Assembly: GCF_932274485.2 (NCBI RefSeq) | Contig: NC_065882.2 | Location: 8,291,390-8,355,389, forward strand | Length of the DNA: 64,000 nt | From: Patella vulgata | Taxonomy: Eukaryota > Mollusca > Gastropoda > Patellidae | Reading direction: 5' to 3' | Shown here: in pieces, positions 1-11,648 of the stretch | Layout: each line of letters opens with the position of its first letter | Position numbering within the stretch: the stretch's first letter is position 1 | The notes under the pieces: generated by a model | Told to the model about the DNA's origin: nothing | What the model saw: only the letters and a program-made list of their open reading frames with translations | Databases searched by the model: none | Program-made: the position numbers and the translations under genes

Positions 1-53
1 AACCAGTGATTGTTTCCCATAAAAATTGTGTTCGGTTACCAGTAAGGTAGCAG

Positions 54-207
54 GGCCCTTATTCATGAAAATTTAAACTAAGATACAATCTAAATTTTAA
101 GAAATATTGCAATTCGATTGGCTGACCAGTAAAATCAATTTGCATATATCCAATGAAGTTGCAGTATTTCGGTTGTAACTTAGTTTAAGTTGTTGTGAAT
201 AAGGGCC
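54..207. mobile_element. Palindromic MITE, CWG family (154 bp)
   Basis: Inverted ends GGCCCTTATTCATGAA / TTGTGAATAAGGGCC, flanked on both sides by CAG (51-53, 208-210). It shares ends and layout with the copies at 5573, 6194, 41240, 45781 and 61672. Confidence 0.85.
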
Positions 208-256
208 CAGGATTAATAATTAAATTAATATTATAAGCAACACAGAACCTTTAATA

Positions 257-2710
257 TTATGTTTTACTTTTATAAGATGAACGTAATGCTACGCCCTTAC
301 GATTTGCACCATTAGCCATGAAATATTTTTGGGGTAAAAAAATGTACATATCAAATTTTTTACGTCCTACATCACTGTTAATTGATGTGAGTGAATTATT
401 TTTCGTTGAATTATTTGCAATTAATTCCCTTTCATCTTTATCCAGATTTGCCTTTTTAATTTGATCTTTGATTTGGTTATATCTATCAATATAAAATTGC
501 TTAAATGCAACATTTGGATTCGTTGAGGAATTAGGTATGGTTCTTGCTTTTACGGACTTTTGTGACTCCACCATGTACGGGGATAAATCTTGGAGACTGT
601 TGGATTTTGAAGAACTGTGCTGTTGTTTGATTTCAAGGTTAGTTAAATAATTTGACATATTATTTGCTCGTGGAGACTGCGGTGACCTGGTGTCCATGAC
701 ACTGGTTAATGCTGAATCATGTGGTTTTGCGTTGCTAGGATACAAACTATTGGTTTTTGCAGACGGCGATGCCTCAATGTGTTTGGACAGCTCATGGAAA
801 CTGGTTGTCGTTGATGGATCCTGTTCTTGTTTGATTTGAAGACCTCCGTCAAGGATAGGGTTATCAACCTTTAACGGTTCTGGAAGTATCCAGGGCTGTG
901 TGTTGCCTGGATAAAAACCATGAAATGCTAGAATTTCTTCATAAGAATGGATGGGTAATTCCTTCTGCTTGCTAGAATCAATGGACAAACCGCCGGGGGT
1001 TCCTTCATCTGACACTTCCCTCCTATGAGATCGTAACTGAGATGGAACAACGGGTTGACTGTGATCACTAAAGAAAACAGGTGCTGCTGTAGCGTCTATG
1101 GTTCTTTCAACTTCACGGAATGTCTCCGGTGACTCTTCCCATTGCCTCTCTAACAGCTGCCGCGCTGATGGCCCTGCTCGCAACACATCATGTTCTGCAC
1201 CAGATTCTGATAAATTGCTATTGCGTCCGTCGAGCGGTTCCTGTGAAGTATCCATAGACGAACTGTGCTCCGAGGTACCAACTCGTTTATCGTTATTGTA
1301 CGCTGAACATGTCGCATTGCTACACGTGTTGGACAACCTAGCCTTTTCCTTTGCTACAGCCTCTCTGAAAAGTAGTGGCTTACCAAAACCACAATTTTCT
1401 CGTTGATTTGTATTTAACACTTTTGTGGAAGAAGCCGTATCATTCATCATGGCTACACTTGAAGATGTTTCCGAGGAAAAGCATTTCGGTGAATATAGCT
1501 GCACTGAATTATTTGGCATGTGAACGTTCCTGGAATATGTATATATAGGATTACACTGTTGTGATGGGACTGATTCTGGTAGAGGCGGGAGTTCTGATAC
1601 TGGAATTGATTGAACGGTTCCAAAACCGGAACGTAACACATCGTATGTTTTGGACTTTAAACCTATTGTACCATCATCCCGAGACATTGGTATTCTTCTG
1701 TCTTTGGTGAGGTACTTGTTTCGCGGAAGATTAACGTCTGATTTATGGATTTCTTGTTTTATCAGCTGTACAGGAATCCAAAATCTTGATGGTTGAAGAT
1801 CTGTTTTGGGATATTTTGCTGTGAAAATACAATAAAAATAAATAGTCACTTCAGCAAAATAACTACAGCCATGATAAAGTAAAGTAAACTACATAATAAT
1901 CAGTTTTTACAAGAAGTTCCTCGTTCGATTTGTTTTGTATTTGGTGCAGTATCCAACGACAAAATTGAGGGGGTTGGATGGCCGAATGGTTAGCACGTGC
2001 GCGCTGTATCATAAGGTCTGTCATTGAAGCAACTGGCGTGGTTTCGATTCCAAGGTTGTACGTGACAAGGATTAGGTTCGCCTGTCCAACCTGGTGGATT
2101 TCCTCCGGGTCCTCCGGTTTCGCCCCCTCTGCTAAAGCGAATATTGAAATAAAATTGAACCATGTGTTAGTCCCGAAATGACCTAGTTTGTGTCGGGTGG
2201 ACGTTAAACCCCACCTCTCTCTCTCTCTCTCTCTTCTCTCCTCTCCTCTATACTGGCTCATACCTCCAGGAAAACTCTATTTTCCTGGCAAATTCTTAAC
2301 TCAAAAACTATATTAGAACTCACCCATGCAAGGTCAGATAACTATGTTAATAATGTATAATAACCCCAAATACATTGTGAACACATCCCTCTGCTATTTC
2401 CCTCGTTGTGGAATAATGTAGCCTACGTAACAATAAGTAAGACAGGCCTGGGTATTGCTAACGTCACAATAACAGAAACCCGCCATCGTTGCTTCCATTA
2501 TGACGTAATTTTAATTGTAGGTTAAAAAATATCAAGAAAATACATAGCATGCATTGTGACGTCAATCGTTTGTATACCTTGTGGAATTTCGACATTTTTG
2601 TCTCCATTTAAAATATACTCCATGGAAACGCGACTTTTTAACAAAGCTGCCTTTTCACCATAGGTTAATCTTGTTCTTCGACTTCCATTAGAAAAATAGT
2701 AGGACTTCAT
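257..2710 (-). CDS. Two-exon gene for an unrecognised Ser-rich protein (564 aa)
   Basis: Exon 1 is 2710-2578 and ends CAA G before a GTATAC donor. Exon 2 is 1818-257 and follows a good acceptor (TTGTATTTTCACAG). The phases match (G + CA = Ala45), giving 564 residues. The start is the ATG at 2710, with an in-frame TAA a few codons upstream. The N-terminus is basic (MKSYYFSNGSRRTRL) and is followed by a fairly conserved-looking stretch to about residue 125 (FWIPVQLIKQEI, GTIGLKSKTYDVLRSGFG). The middle is rich in Ser, Pro, Asn and Gln and is probably disordered. The C-terminus is charged (FYIDRYNQIKDQIKKA) and ends in a basic tail. There is no signal peptide, membrane segment or domain that I recognise. 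The single intron holds a SINE. A long open frame spliced in phase argues for a real gene; the function is unknown. Confidence 0.75.
1969..2238 (+). mobile_element. SINE-A copy, full length
   Basis: tRNA-like head with A box (TGGCCGAATGG) and B box (GGTTTCGATTCC), a central part resembling TTTTCTCCGGGTCCTCCGG, and the tail GGACGTTAAACCCC then (CT)n. It is in the intron of the 257-2710 gene. Confidence 0.9.
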
Positions 2711-2937
2711 TTTGATTCCTTGTATGAAGAAGGATTAAAAAAAAAACATCATAATATATATATTTCGATCGATTTGTTATTATACGTAAATCTATTTATC
2801 TTGACTGATTTAAATTGCGATAAGAAAATAAATTTCCAAAATCAACAACCTTTGTTTTTTTTCCAGGTAAAATTAGGCTAGTTGGAAGCGGACGTTAAAC
2901 TCAAGTACACTTGTAGGCCTACTGTGTCTTTCCCTTA

Positions 2938-3736
2938 AAGGTCGCCTGTCCAACCTCGTGGGTTTTCTCCGGGTCCTCCGGTTTCTTCCCACTGCTAAAG
3001 ACCCCTACGCGCCAGCGAATTATTGAAATAATTTTTTTTTTTTTAAAAAAAACCCACATATTAATCCCAAAATGACCTAGTTTGTGTCGAGTGTACGTTA
3101 AACCCCATTTCTCTCCCTCTCTCATTCCCTTAAAAAGTATAAATTTTGATGAAGATGTAGAAGAATATAGAAACCTTCACTATTTTTCTATTTGATAAGG
3201 ACGCGTTATTATTTGAGAACTTTTTCGGTTTAAATTATAAATGTAAAACAGAAGAATGACTTCGCGCGGCTTTTAATGTATTTTCCATAAATAAATAAAG
3301 ATCTTACCTTACGACGACTCCGCCCGTTCTCGTCCACCTCTTATATAAACATTGTGACGTTTCTCTTCTGTTCTTTGCGGGTTGGATGGTCGAATGGTTA
3401 GCGCGTGCGCGTTGTATCATACGGTCTGTCATTGAGTCAACTGACATGGTTGTACGTGACAACATAGAACTGTATTAATGGTAAATACATTGGGTCGTAG
3501 GACTATATCATTTCGGGACTAATACATGGTTCAATTTTATTTCAATAATTCGCTTGCGTGTAAGGGTCTTCAGCAGTGGGAGGAAACCGGAGGACCCGGA
3601 GAAAACCCACGAGGTTGGACAGGCGACCTTTCTCCTTGTCACGTACAACCGGGGAATCGAAACCCCGCCAGTTGATTCAATGACAGACCTTATGATGCAG
3701 CGCGCACGTGCTAATCATTCGGCCAGCCAACCCCCA
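2938..3736. mobile_element. Cluster of three partial SINE-A copies
   Basis: 2938-3123 is plus strand and lacks the tRNA head. 3379-3465 is plus strand, head only. 3506-3736 is minus strand, nearly complete but without the tail. None is intact. Confidence 0.85.
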
Positions 3737-3984
3737 ATAAGTTAAAGAGGGATGCCAATTGGATATTGGAACTCAAAATAATATACTAATTTGATCGGGG
3801 TTTCTTTTTATTTCCAGCTGGAGGGGGAGGGGGTAGGGGTTGTAGGGTAGAATCGGATTTTCGAAATTTTTAGATGACAGCCGGTGATAATACAAACCAT
3901 CCTTAACAACTGGTTCCAGTTAGGTCCGAGCATTTTGACAATCAGGCACAATTACGTAAAAAACGATGTATCGTGTTCACATCT

Positions 3985-4235
3985 GCGTGCACGTAAAAGA
4001 ACCCCTGACAGTTGAAATTCTAAAAGAGTATAGGTCGTAGCCTCGCAGTCGGGGCAAAATTATCCTCATGGCACACTGCATGGCGCATGTCTTGAATATT
4101 GGATATCAGAAGCCCATTTTTTCACGGTAAGACATCGATGATACTGAGCTGAGTAAGTTTTCCATATAATATTTTCCATATATCACACTGCATGGCGCAT
4201 GTCCATCTTCGATGGCCTGTTTCATGTAATTTCTT
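3985..4235 (+). mobile_element. Degenerate SINE-B and TIR-element fragments
   Basis: 3985-4100 matches the middle of SINE-B (GTGCACGTAAAAG, CACACTGCATGGCG). 4090-4155 matches the end of the 817-bp TTAA element (TTGGATATCAGAAGCCC). Confidence 0.55.
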
Positions 4236-4299
4236 TACGACCAATAAAACGAAACGATGTATAAATAATATTATGTAAAGACAACCTACCAACAAAGTG

Positions 4300-4618
4300 A
4301 AATGAAATGGGGTTTAACGTCCTACTGTTCTGCTCCTATACTTGGCTAATGCAGACGGGCAGACGCCATACAGTGTGCTATGAAGGAAATTTTGCCCGGG
4401 CAGCGGCGCTACGGCCTACTCTTATATCGAATTCCAACTGCCAGGGGATAATTTACGTGCATTCCGGTTTTTTCGTCTCATCTGAAGGACTGGACGGCTG
4501 TCCTTGTGGAAACCACGTCGGAAAATCTGGATGAACTTTCTCGGCCAATGCAGGGATCGAACACCCGACCTCCAGGCTAGCGAGCCAGCGTCTTAACCAC
4601 CTAGCCACCGTGGCTGCA
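4300..4618 (-). mobile_element. SINE-B copy, full length
   Basis: Read on the minus strand: tRNA-like head (GTGGCTAGGTGGTTAAGACG; B box GGGTGTTCGATCCC), a body with GCCCGGGCAAAATTT, then the tail GGACGTTAAACCCCATTTC and ATTTC repeats. Confidence 0.88.
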
Positions 4619-4667
4619 ATCTTATTATTATGTAAGGACAGTCTTACACACTGCAATCTTTATAAAA

Positions 4668-4670
<3 letters not shown>

Positions 4671-4703
<33 letters not shown>

Positions 4704-4952
4704 GGGGTTAAACGTCCACTCGACACAAACCAGGTCATTTCGGGACTAACATATGGTTTTAATTATTTATTTCCATAACTCGCCTGCGCGTAGAGGTCTT
4801 TAGTAGTGGAAGGAAAACGGAGGACCTGGAGAAAACCCACGAGGTTGGACAGGCGACCCCACTCCTTGTCGCGTACAACCGGGGATTCGAAACCACGCAA
4901 GTTGACTCAAAGACAACATGCACGTACTTACCATTCGGCCATTCAATCCCCC
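4671..4952 (-). mobile_element. SINE-A copy
   Basis: Reverse orientation, opening with a (GA)n tail and ending at the tRNA-like head near 4950. Some internal decay. Confidence 0.85.
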
Positions 4953-4989
4953 AAACACAAGATGAACTTGTCTTAAAATAACAAATTGA

Positions 4990-5358
4990 AATGAAATGAA
5001 ATGGGGTTTAACGTCCTACTGTTATGCTCCTAACCTTTGCTAATGAAGACGGCCATACGCCATACAGTGTTCTATGATGAAATTTTGCCCGGGCAGCGGC
5101 GCTACGGCCTACCCTTATATCGAATTCCAACTGCCAAGGGATCTCTTACGTGCATGCCAATGTGTACACGGGACCTCGGTTTTTCGTCCCATCCGAACGA
5201 CTAGACAGCTGACCTTTTCAGGCCCTCCATTCTGCATCACTGACAACGGGAAACCACCCTGGAAAATCTGAATGAACTTTCTCGGTCAATGCAGGGATCG
5301 AACACCCGACCTCCAGGCTAGCGAGCCAGCGTCTAACCCACTTAGCCACGTCACCCCC
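4990..5358 (-). mobile_element. SINE-B copy
   Basis: Reverse copy with ATGAAATGAAATGGGGTTTAA at its start and a tRNA-like head ending near 5355. Confidence 0.85.
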
Positions 5359-5572
5359 CTTAAAATAACAAACACTAAATAAAAGCTGTGACTTTCATTT
5401 ATTATAATAAATATTGTAAAGCAAGAATTCTTAGCCGCATTGAATATTTGCGATTTGCCGATTGTGAATCAACATGAGTCAAGAAATTTAAGCAACTTGA
5501 CCCAGATGAACGTTTGAAACTTGTCCTCGTTATATCTGATGCACCAAGACATTTGTTCAAACTAGATTTCTG

Positions 5573-5727
5573 GGACCTGTTTCACGAAATTTTAACTAAA
5601 GATAAAATCCAAATTTTAGTAGATACTTCAATTTTGATTGGCTAAGCACTAAAATCAATCTAATATTATCCAATCAAATTACTATAATTTGGCTTTTATC
5701 TTAGTTAAAATTTTGGGAAACAGGCCC
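5573..5727. mobile_element. Palindromic MITE, CWG family
   Basis: Ends GGACCTGTTTCACGAAATTT / TTTGGGAAACAGGCCC, flanked by CTG on the left and CAG on the right. It lies just downstream of the cysteine-rich peptide gene. Confidence 0.85.
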
Positions 5728-5901
5728 CAGAGCATTTATTTTTCTTTTTTACAATATCATAATATCAGTGGAAATGGCGTTGATCTTCTAGGCTGTACCG
5801 TATACTATTTGTCTGCCGACTTGAAGTACGTTGAAAATCACATCTGTTGTTGTTTTTAAAGGGTCTGGAATGTTTGGTTTGTTTATCTTCGTAGTTTTTA
5901 T

Positions 5902-7815
5902 TTACTCTAAAGGCCACTCTGGCTCACTGAAAGAGAAAAATATGGATGTTTAGCATGTCGTAGGCACATACTTGAGGATGGAGTAAGATAATCCTTATTT
6001 TACGCGTAATACAGCAAACAAAATTTTGGCCGCACAGTTAGGTTTTTGTCTACTCGTCTTTGAATTCCGACTGCCAAGGGATTTTTTACGCGCACTTCCA
6101 CCTCTAACAATTGAGAACAGGGCTTGAAAAAAGACCCGATGTTTTGTTCTCTTTCAACGCCCAAATTTGCACCCCGGGAATTCTAGTGTCCTGGGTCCTG
6201 TTTCACGAAATTTTAACTAAAGATAAAATCCAAATTTTAGTAGATACTTCAATTTTGATTGGCCAAGCACTACAATCAGTGTAATATTATCCAATGAAAT
6301 TACTAAAATTTGGATTTTATCTTAGTTAAAATTTCGTGAAACAGGCCCCTGATTTTTACTTTAAGGACTCCGAGATTAGTAACACACAGTAACAGAATTA
6401 TATTGATGATAAATATTTCAATTCTAAATATATTATTTACACAATTTTACACGACTCTAAATTGAAAAAAAAAACCCCAAAAAACTGGAGCAAATGAGGT
6501 CAAAGTTTTTTTCCCCATAGCAAATCTAAAAGATAATTTTAGCATTATTTTTTTTTGTCATTTAAATATAATTACAGTGATCCCATCTCTGAAAATTACA
6601 CACAGTTTGAAATCTCTGTTATTTATCTTTATTCTCGAACTTTCTGCCGAATTTAGATTTATTTTTGAAATGAGATTTGCATGACAAGGGGTATACTTAC
6701 TTCTCGACACAAATGGCAACACCACCTGAACCAGAGCAGGTTTGATTCTCTCCACAGACTTCACCGTTGCATTTACATTCACCCCCAGAACAAGTTAGAG
6801 GTTCACAACACTTAACATTTTTACACTGGTCTAAAATTTAAAACAAAAACATAAAAGCATTGGCTTAAAGCAAAGCGTCTTACCGATAATATTTCAATGT
6901 TGCAGATTTTCCGCCAATGCGCTATGAGGGAAGGGGGGTTGGATGGCTGAATGGTTAGCGTGCGCGCGCTGTATCATAAAGTCTGTCATTGAGTCGACTG
7001 GCGTGGTTTCGAATCCCCGGTTGTACGTGACAAGGAGTAGGGTCGCCTGTCCAACCTCGTGGGTTTTCTCCGGGTCCTCCGGTTTCCTCCCACTGCTAAA
7101 GACCCCTATGCGCAAGCGAATTATTGAAATAAAATTAAAACCATATGTTAGTCCCGAAATGACCTAGTTTGTGTCGAGTGGACGTTAAACCCCATTTCTC
7201 TCTCTCGCTATGAGGAAAATTTTGTCGGGACAGCGGCACTGCCGCCTACACTTGTATATCGAATTCAAACTGACAAGGCCTATATATGCACTTATATCGA
7301 ATTCAAATTGTCAAGGGTTATTTTATAGGCATGCTAACATAAACACAGCACATGACCTAGGGTTTTCGTCCAATCCGAATGACTATTGAAACCGACGAGC
7401 CAGCAGCATGCTAAACATCGACAAACCAACAAACAAACAAATACGTTCAAGTCTAATTCTTTCTCAATTTTATGACTACAGTATTTACATGTATTGATGT
7501 ACTTTTTCTACTTTCTATTCCTGTCCCAAAGTACAGGAGATAGCAGTCTAATTTTCCAAATTGCAAACATAGCTTTCCCCTTCTCCCCCACGCCTGTCTG
7601 CTTTGCGTTTTCATGACCAACGCGCTTTTAGTTAATGAACCAAAATATAAAGTCTTACCACAGCATCTCTCACAAACACCGGCATGCTTTACCCTTTCAC
7701 AGCTGACGTTTCTCAACGATGGTCTGTTATGTCTATTACGATGACCGCTACGACTCGCTTCAGCAACAATCATAACTACAGCAACCAAGAGAAGAACGGT
7801 CAGCAAAAAACGCAT
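5902..7815 (-). CDS. Three-exon gene for a secreted cysteine-rich peptide (103 aa)
   Basis: Exons are 7815-7659, 6830-6701 and 5926-5902, all with GT-AG junctions (donors GTAAGAC and GTAAGTAT; acceptors ending TTTTAG and CTCTTTCAG). The phases agree and the frame closes at TAA 5904-5902. Residues 1-20 form a classic signal peptide (MRFLLTVLLLVAVVMIVAEA). A short basic stretch (SRSGHRNRHNRPSLR) follows, then about 60 residues with 13 cysteines at 39, 48, 51, 52, 55, 60, 61, 66, 71, 73, 78, 84 and 93, including the pairs CC51-52 and CC60-61. The tail is acidic (EPEWPLE). An AATAAA overlaps the stop codon. A small disulphide-rich exported protein is clear; candidate roles are immune, shell-matrix or mucus peptide, and I do not recognise the family. 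An odd number of cysteines leaves one free or allows dimerisation. Intron 1 contains a SINE and a spare open frame follows the first donor. Confidence 0.72.
6194..6348. mobile_element. Palindromic MITE, CWG family
   Basis: TIRs of about 27 bp (GGTCCTGTTTCACGAAATTT), exact CTG duplication at 6191-6193 and 6349-6351. In intron 2 of the cysteine-rich peptide gene. Confidence 0.88.
6930..7206 (+). mobile_element. SINE-A inserted in a SINE-B fragment
   Basis: A full SINE-A bounded by the direct repeat GCTATGAGG (6921-6929 and 7207-7215). The flanks, about 6905-6929 and 7207-7420, are parts of a SINE-B. In intron 1 of the cysteine-rich peptide gene. Confidence 0.88.
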
Positions 7816-7890
7816 GATGATAAATCTTTCAGATCAACGACTATACAGAAATACAGAAAGGAAAGTGATTAATTCAGAGATATCTGTGTC

Positions 7891-7897
7891 TTTTATA
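7891..7897 (-). promoter_or_regulatory. TATA box of the cysteine-rich peptide gene
   Basis: The minus strand reads TATAAAA here, 76-82 nt upstream of the ATG at 7815. This spacing fits a start site near 7865 and a 5' UTR of about 50 nt. Confidence 0.55.
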
Positions 7898-8139
7898 CTA
7901 TTCACGGGTAGACAGCTGCTAATATATTTTACAGAAATAGAAAAGTTACAAGTTTCTGAAATGTTAACATGTTGTTTGACAACTTTTATTAAAATTATCA
8001 ACGTCATTTATCGATTTTTTTACAAGATAGTTTGAGCTTTTTACAAGATAGTTTGAGCTTGTGGTGGCTTTGCTTTGGGAGTATTTTTCCAGTTGTGTAT
8101 GTGGAGGTTTGGTGTCGCTATTTGATTCGATAACCAGTC

Positions 8140-10398
8140 TCAAGTGATCACGTGTTCATGTGAATTGAGTGAAACGACACCAGTTTCGTATCTACATCTA
8201 CTTAATTTTTTTCTTCTAAACATATTTACATATAATGGCAATAAGTTTAAACGTAACAGAGTGATATTTCTTTTGGTTACTTTTGGAATATTTACAGACA
8301 AGTATTGTTCTGGAATTAAATTAAGCTTGAATAAACATTTATATTCTGATAGACTACTGCTCCCGTTTAGTTTCGATGACCATTCCTGTGCGTTAATATC
8401 AGTTAATCGTTGTTTTAATAATGTCATAAATATTCGTTTGTCTCCAACATTTTGGTTAAACCATACATAGCCGAATCCCAAAGAACATGTTTTACTTTGG
8501 TCGCCCATGTTTCCCTCCCAGCACTATCTAAATTACACAACATTATATATACTTGCTTAGGGTATCTATCTGAGTTCATATTTAATAATTTGATCCAGTA
8601 TTTAATACAATTTGAAATATAAGATACCGATAAACCATAGCGGCCACATTCTCCCAGTGATCCTACGGTTGTGCTAGATTTGTGTACGCCTAAAATGTAT
8701 TTACAATATGCACTATGAACTTTCTCAATATCTTCTCTGTATTCGAAGCCCCACACTTGTGACCCATACAACAATACCGGCTTGATAATTACATCAAATA
8801 TTTTGAAAGCATGATCTAGGGATATACAATCGACACTTTTAAGAAGACATTTTACGGGTATAAGAGCTTTATCAGCTTTGACACTTAAACTATACAAAGG
8901 TTTACTCCAACATAATCGCGACGAAAATGATATACCTAAATAATTGTAATAAGAAACAACTTCTAATTTTACATTATTATAATAAAACACTTCGATATTC
9001 TTAGTAATACCAGCATTTCGAAAAATTACAATCTTTGTCTTTGAAAGGTTTACATTTAAATTAAAATTAGTACAAAATATATACAAAATATTTAGTTTTC
9101 TTTGTAAATCACCAACCGAGTCTGATAATATGCTAAGATCATCTGCATATAATAACAATTATATCGTTTGCTTCTTGCGTAGTGAACAACCCTCTTACAT
9201 CACTAGCTTCCATCATTTCTACGAGTTGATTGACATAAAAACAAAATAGGAGAGGACTTAATATGCATCCTTGTTTAACGCCTGATAAACAGTCAAAATA
9301 GGGGGTTATGTTGGATGCTAATTTTACACTTGATAATACATTGTAGTACGTGCTTTTTAATGCTAAATACATCTTACCATTCACACCTTCTGTTAGCATT
9401 AATGCTAATAGTTTCTTTCGATTCAATGAGTCAAAAGCACGAGAAAAGTCTACAAATGAAGAATACATTCTCCCCTTTGATTTTGTGAGATATTTTTGAA
9501 TAAGACCATGTAAAGTAAAAATATTATCGACAGTAGAGTACCCTTTCCTAAAGCCTGCTTGTGCTTCACAATACTTATTTTCGACACAACACCAATTTTG
9601 TAATCTATTATTGAGCACAGCACAGTATATTTTACCGATACAATCAGTCAGAGATATGCTTCTGTAGTTTGATGGGTCATGTTTTGATCCTTTCTTGTGC
9701 AGAGGTGTGATTAGGGTCCTTGACCACGAGTTTCGAAATCTGCCTTCGAAATCTGCCTTCATCAAATAGGGTATTATACAAAGTTGTGAGAACTGGGCCT
9801 ATTAGTTCTACACATGACTTATAGAACCAATTCCTAGCCCGTCTGGACCAGGTGAAGTGCCTGATTTCATATTGTCTATACATTTCTTAATTTCATAATA
9901 TGTTATAGGTTCATTTAAAATATTACTAGACTCACTAATTGTAATATTAATATCATCTACACTCTGTGAATCAGTTATTGGATTTAGCAGTGTTTCAAAG
10001 TAGTTCACCCATTGACTTGGGGTTATTTTGTCAGATACCGAAACCTTTTGACGAAAACCTTTTACAGTCTGCCAAAACTTACTTGGATCATTTAAATTTT
10101 GAAGTAACTGATTACAGACATGTCGATGATATTCTGTTTTTTTAAAACTACACAATTCTTTGAATTTATTTTTGCATGTATTAAATAGTTTCAAATCAAT
10201 AACAGAATTACTAAGTCTAAATTTATCTAATGCGCAGTACTTACTATTCTTGCTATTTACACAGTCGGAGTCAAACCATGGCGGTTGCTCCTCTGTTTTA
10301 AAATGATATGACCTTTTCCCGCTGTTCATTGATTTTGCACAAGATTTAATAAAGTTCGTTAAAGGTAGTTTTCTTTCATTTTTAGAGCTAAAGTACAC
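8140..10398 (-). pseudogene. LINE ORF2 reverse transcriptase remnant
   Basis: The fragments read in order along the minus strand. 10398-9808 carries the linker before RT, ending KSGTSPGPDGLG. 9883-9139 carries the fingers and palm: PLHKKGSKHDPSNYRSISL, QAGFRKGYSTVDN, FVDFSRAFD (first catalytic Asp) and GVKQGCILSPLLF. 9158-8424 opens with LLYADDLSIL (catalytic YADD) and carries the thumb and connection region. 8508-8140 gives the C-terminal part. Frameshifts lie near 9840, 9150 and 8470. No endonuclease domain is present. The usual role is target-primed reverse transcription; this copy cannot make the full protein. Confidence 0.9.
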
Positions 10399-10775
10399 CT
10401 TGGTTTACTTACTTCGTCTAATTAGTAAAATAATACGTACCTGGTCAGACATAATCATTGTGTAGCAATAATATTTACAGTAAACTAATAATGACCCCCC
10501 CCCCCCCCAATCAGTCAGAAGGTAATTGGTAGTTGGAATATTGCTAGCCGGATGTGGACAGTGTGGTTGACAAAGTATATACTGGATGTGGGCGTGGCCT
10601 GCTTCTGTTTTTGTACGCCGTACAATCGCTATGCTTGTTCTAAAAATTGAAAACAAGTATGGCGATTATGTAGGGTGATAATTCTTTTTATTTAATTATT
10701 TCTGTAGTTTTGTAACCGGAGTTCAGCTTTAACACTCGAATAAAATTCAGAAACTTCCGGATGTGATGTAATTTG

Positions 10776-11648
10776 CTATTTGTTGTTTTCACTTAGAACT
10801 ATTATCTTTTCGGCTTCAAGGTCGTACGTATACACATCTTGATTAACTATTAACTTGTCGAATTTCAAATACGCTCTCACATTTTGATCATTCTTCTTAA
10901 CTTCATTCAACTTAGGTATGAGCGCTCTTCTGATTTTTCGAACTCGTTCACTGAAATCTTCTCCGAGTCAAATGATTTGAGGTGTAGTCTACAACTTCGT
11001 AAAATCGTCTCTCGGTCTTTTAATCTATTTAACACTATTAACATAGGTCTTGGTCTTGTTACGTTTGGCGGTTTTTTTTCCAATTCGGTGAGCTCGTTCA
11101 ATCCCAATATCTTTGTCACTCTTACAACCTTCAATATTAAATTCCTCAGACAAAATTTTCCTTACCAGTTCTTCTCCATTTTCATTCCTATCGCCTGTTT
11201 CTGCTATTCCATAGATAATTATATTTTTCTCTTTGCCTTTATTTTCCAGTGAATCCAGTTTTGAGCCGAAGTTAACAAAATTCGTTTTCATGTCATGCAC
11301 ATCCGATTTTAGTTTAAGAAACTCTTCTTTAATATTCATATCTCGCATTTCTTGTCTCATATCGGCTATATCACTTTTTAATGATTGAAGCACAGCCATT
11401 AGGTCTAAATCCTTATCTTTGTCCTGTGGATAAACAATATCTCCGGTCCTTGAGATCTGACCTTGACGGGTAGAAGGGCTTGGATTACTCTCGATATCAC
11501 CCGATAACAGCAATAGCAGCGTGGAGATTATCAAAAGTGTCATAATCCTATTATTCTGTCGAATAATTCCAACATATGTCTTCAAAGATGCACTTTTGTA
11601 TCGACAACAGCTAATTTGTATCCTCCAAATAGCAATTTCAGGCCCCAT
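10776..11648 (-). pseudogene. LINE ORF1 with coiled coil, RRM-like region and 2A-like motif
   Basis: Translation from 11648 gives a hydrophobic stretch ending in LLLLLSGDIESNPSP, then a long coiled coil (about residues 80-145, LKSDIADMRQEMRDMNIKEE), then an ORF1p-like core (IIIYGIAETGDRNENGEEL, IERAHRIGKK). A frameshift just after IERAHRIGKK moves the core into the frame with LNRLKDRETILR. A second shift near 10930 leads into a basic C-terminal part (RRALIPKLNEVKKNDQNVRA) that stops at 10776. The order matches LINE ORF1 proteins that bind RNA and trimerise through a coiled coil. Inactive copy. Confidence 0.8.
11475..11498 (-). other. Degenerate 2A-like ribosome-skipping motif (DIESNPSP)
   Basis: Residues 51-58 of LINE ORF1 read DIESNPSP after a Leu-rich run and SG. 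The 2A consensus is D(V/I)ExNPGP. Motifs of this kind are known at the start of proteins of APE-type non-LTR elements in invertebrates. The Gly of NPGP is Ser here, so activity in this copy is doubtful. Confidence 0.7.

Noticed and set aside
1981-2065. tRNA gene at the head of the SINE
   Set aside because: A and B boxes are present, but the arms do not fold as a functional tRNA and the same sequence recurs in dozens of SINE copies.
1978-2181. Recurrent MAEWLARARCIIRSV-type frames across the window
   Set aside because: Translation of the SINE-A tRNA-like head and body; RNA-derived repeats with no coding role.
6558-6782. 74-codon minus-strand frame
   Set aside because: Wrong frame of exon 2 of the cysteine-rich peptide gene; splice phases select the Cys-rich frame.
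8144-8470. 108-codon open frame on the plus strand
   Set aside because: Antisense of LINE ORF2, whose minus-strand frame matches reverse transcriptase.
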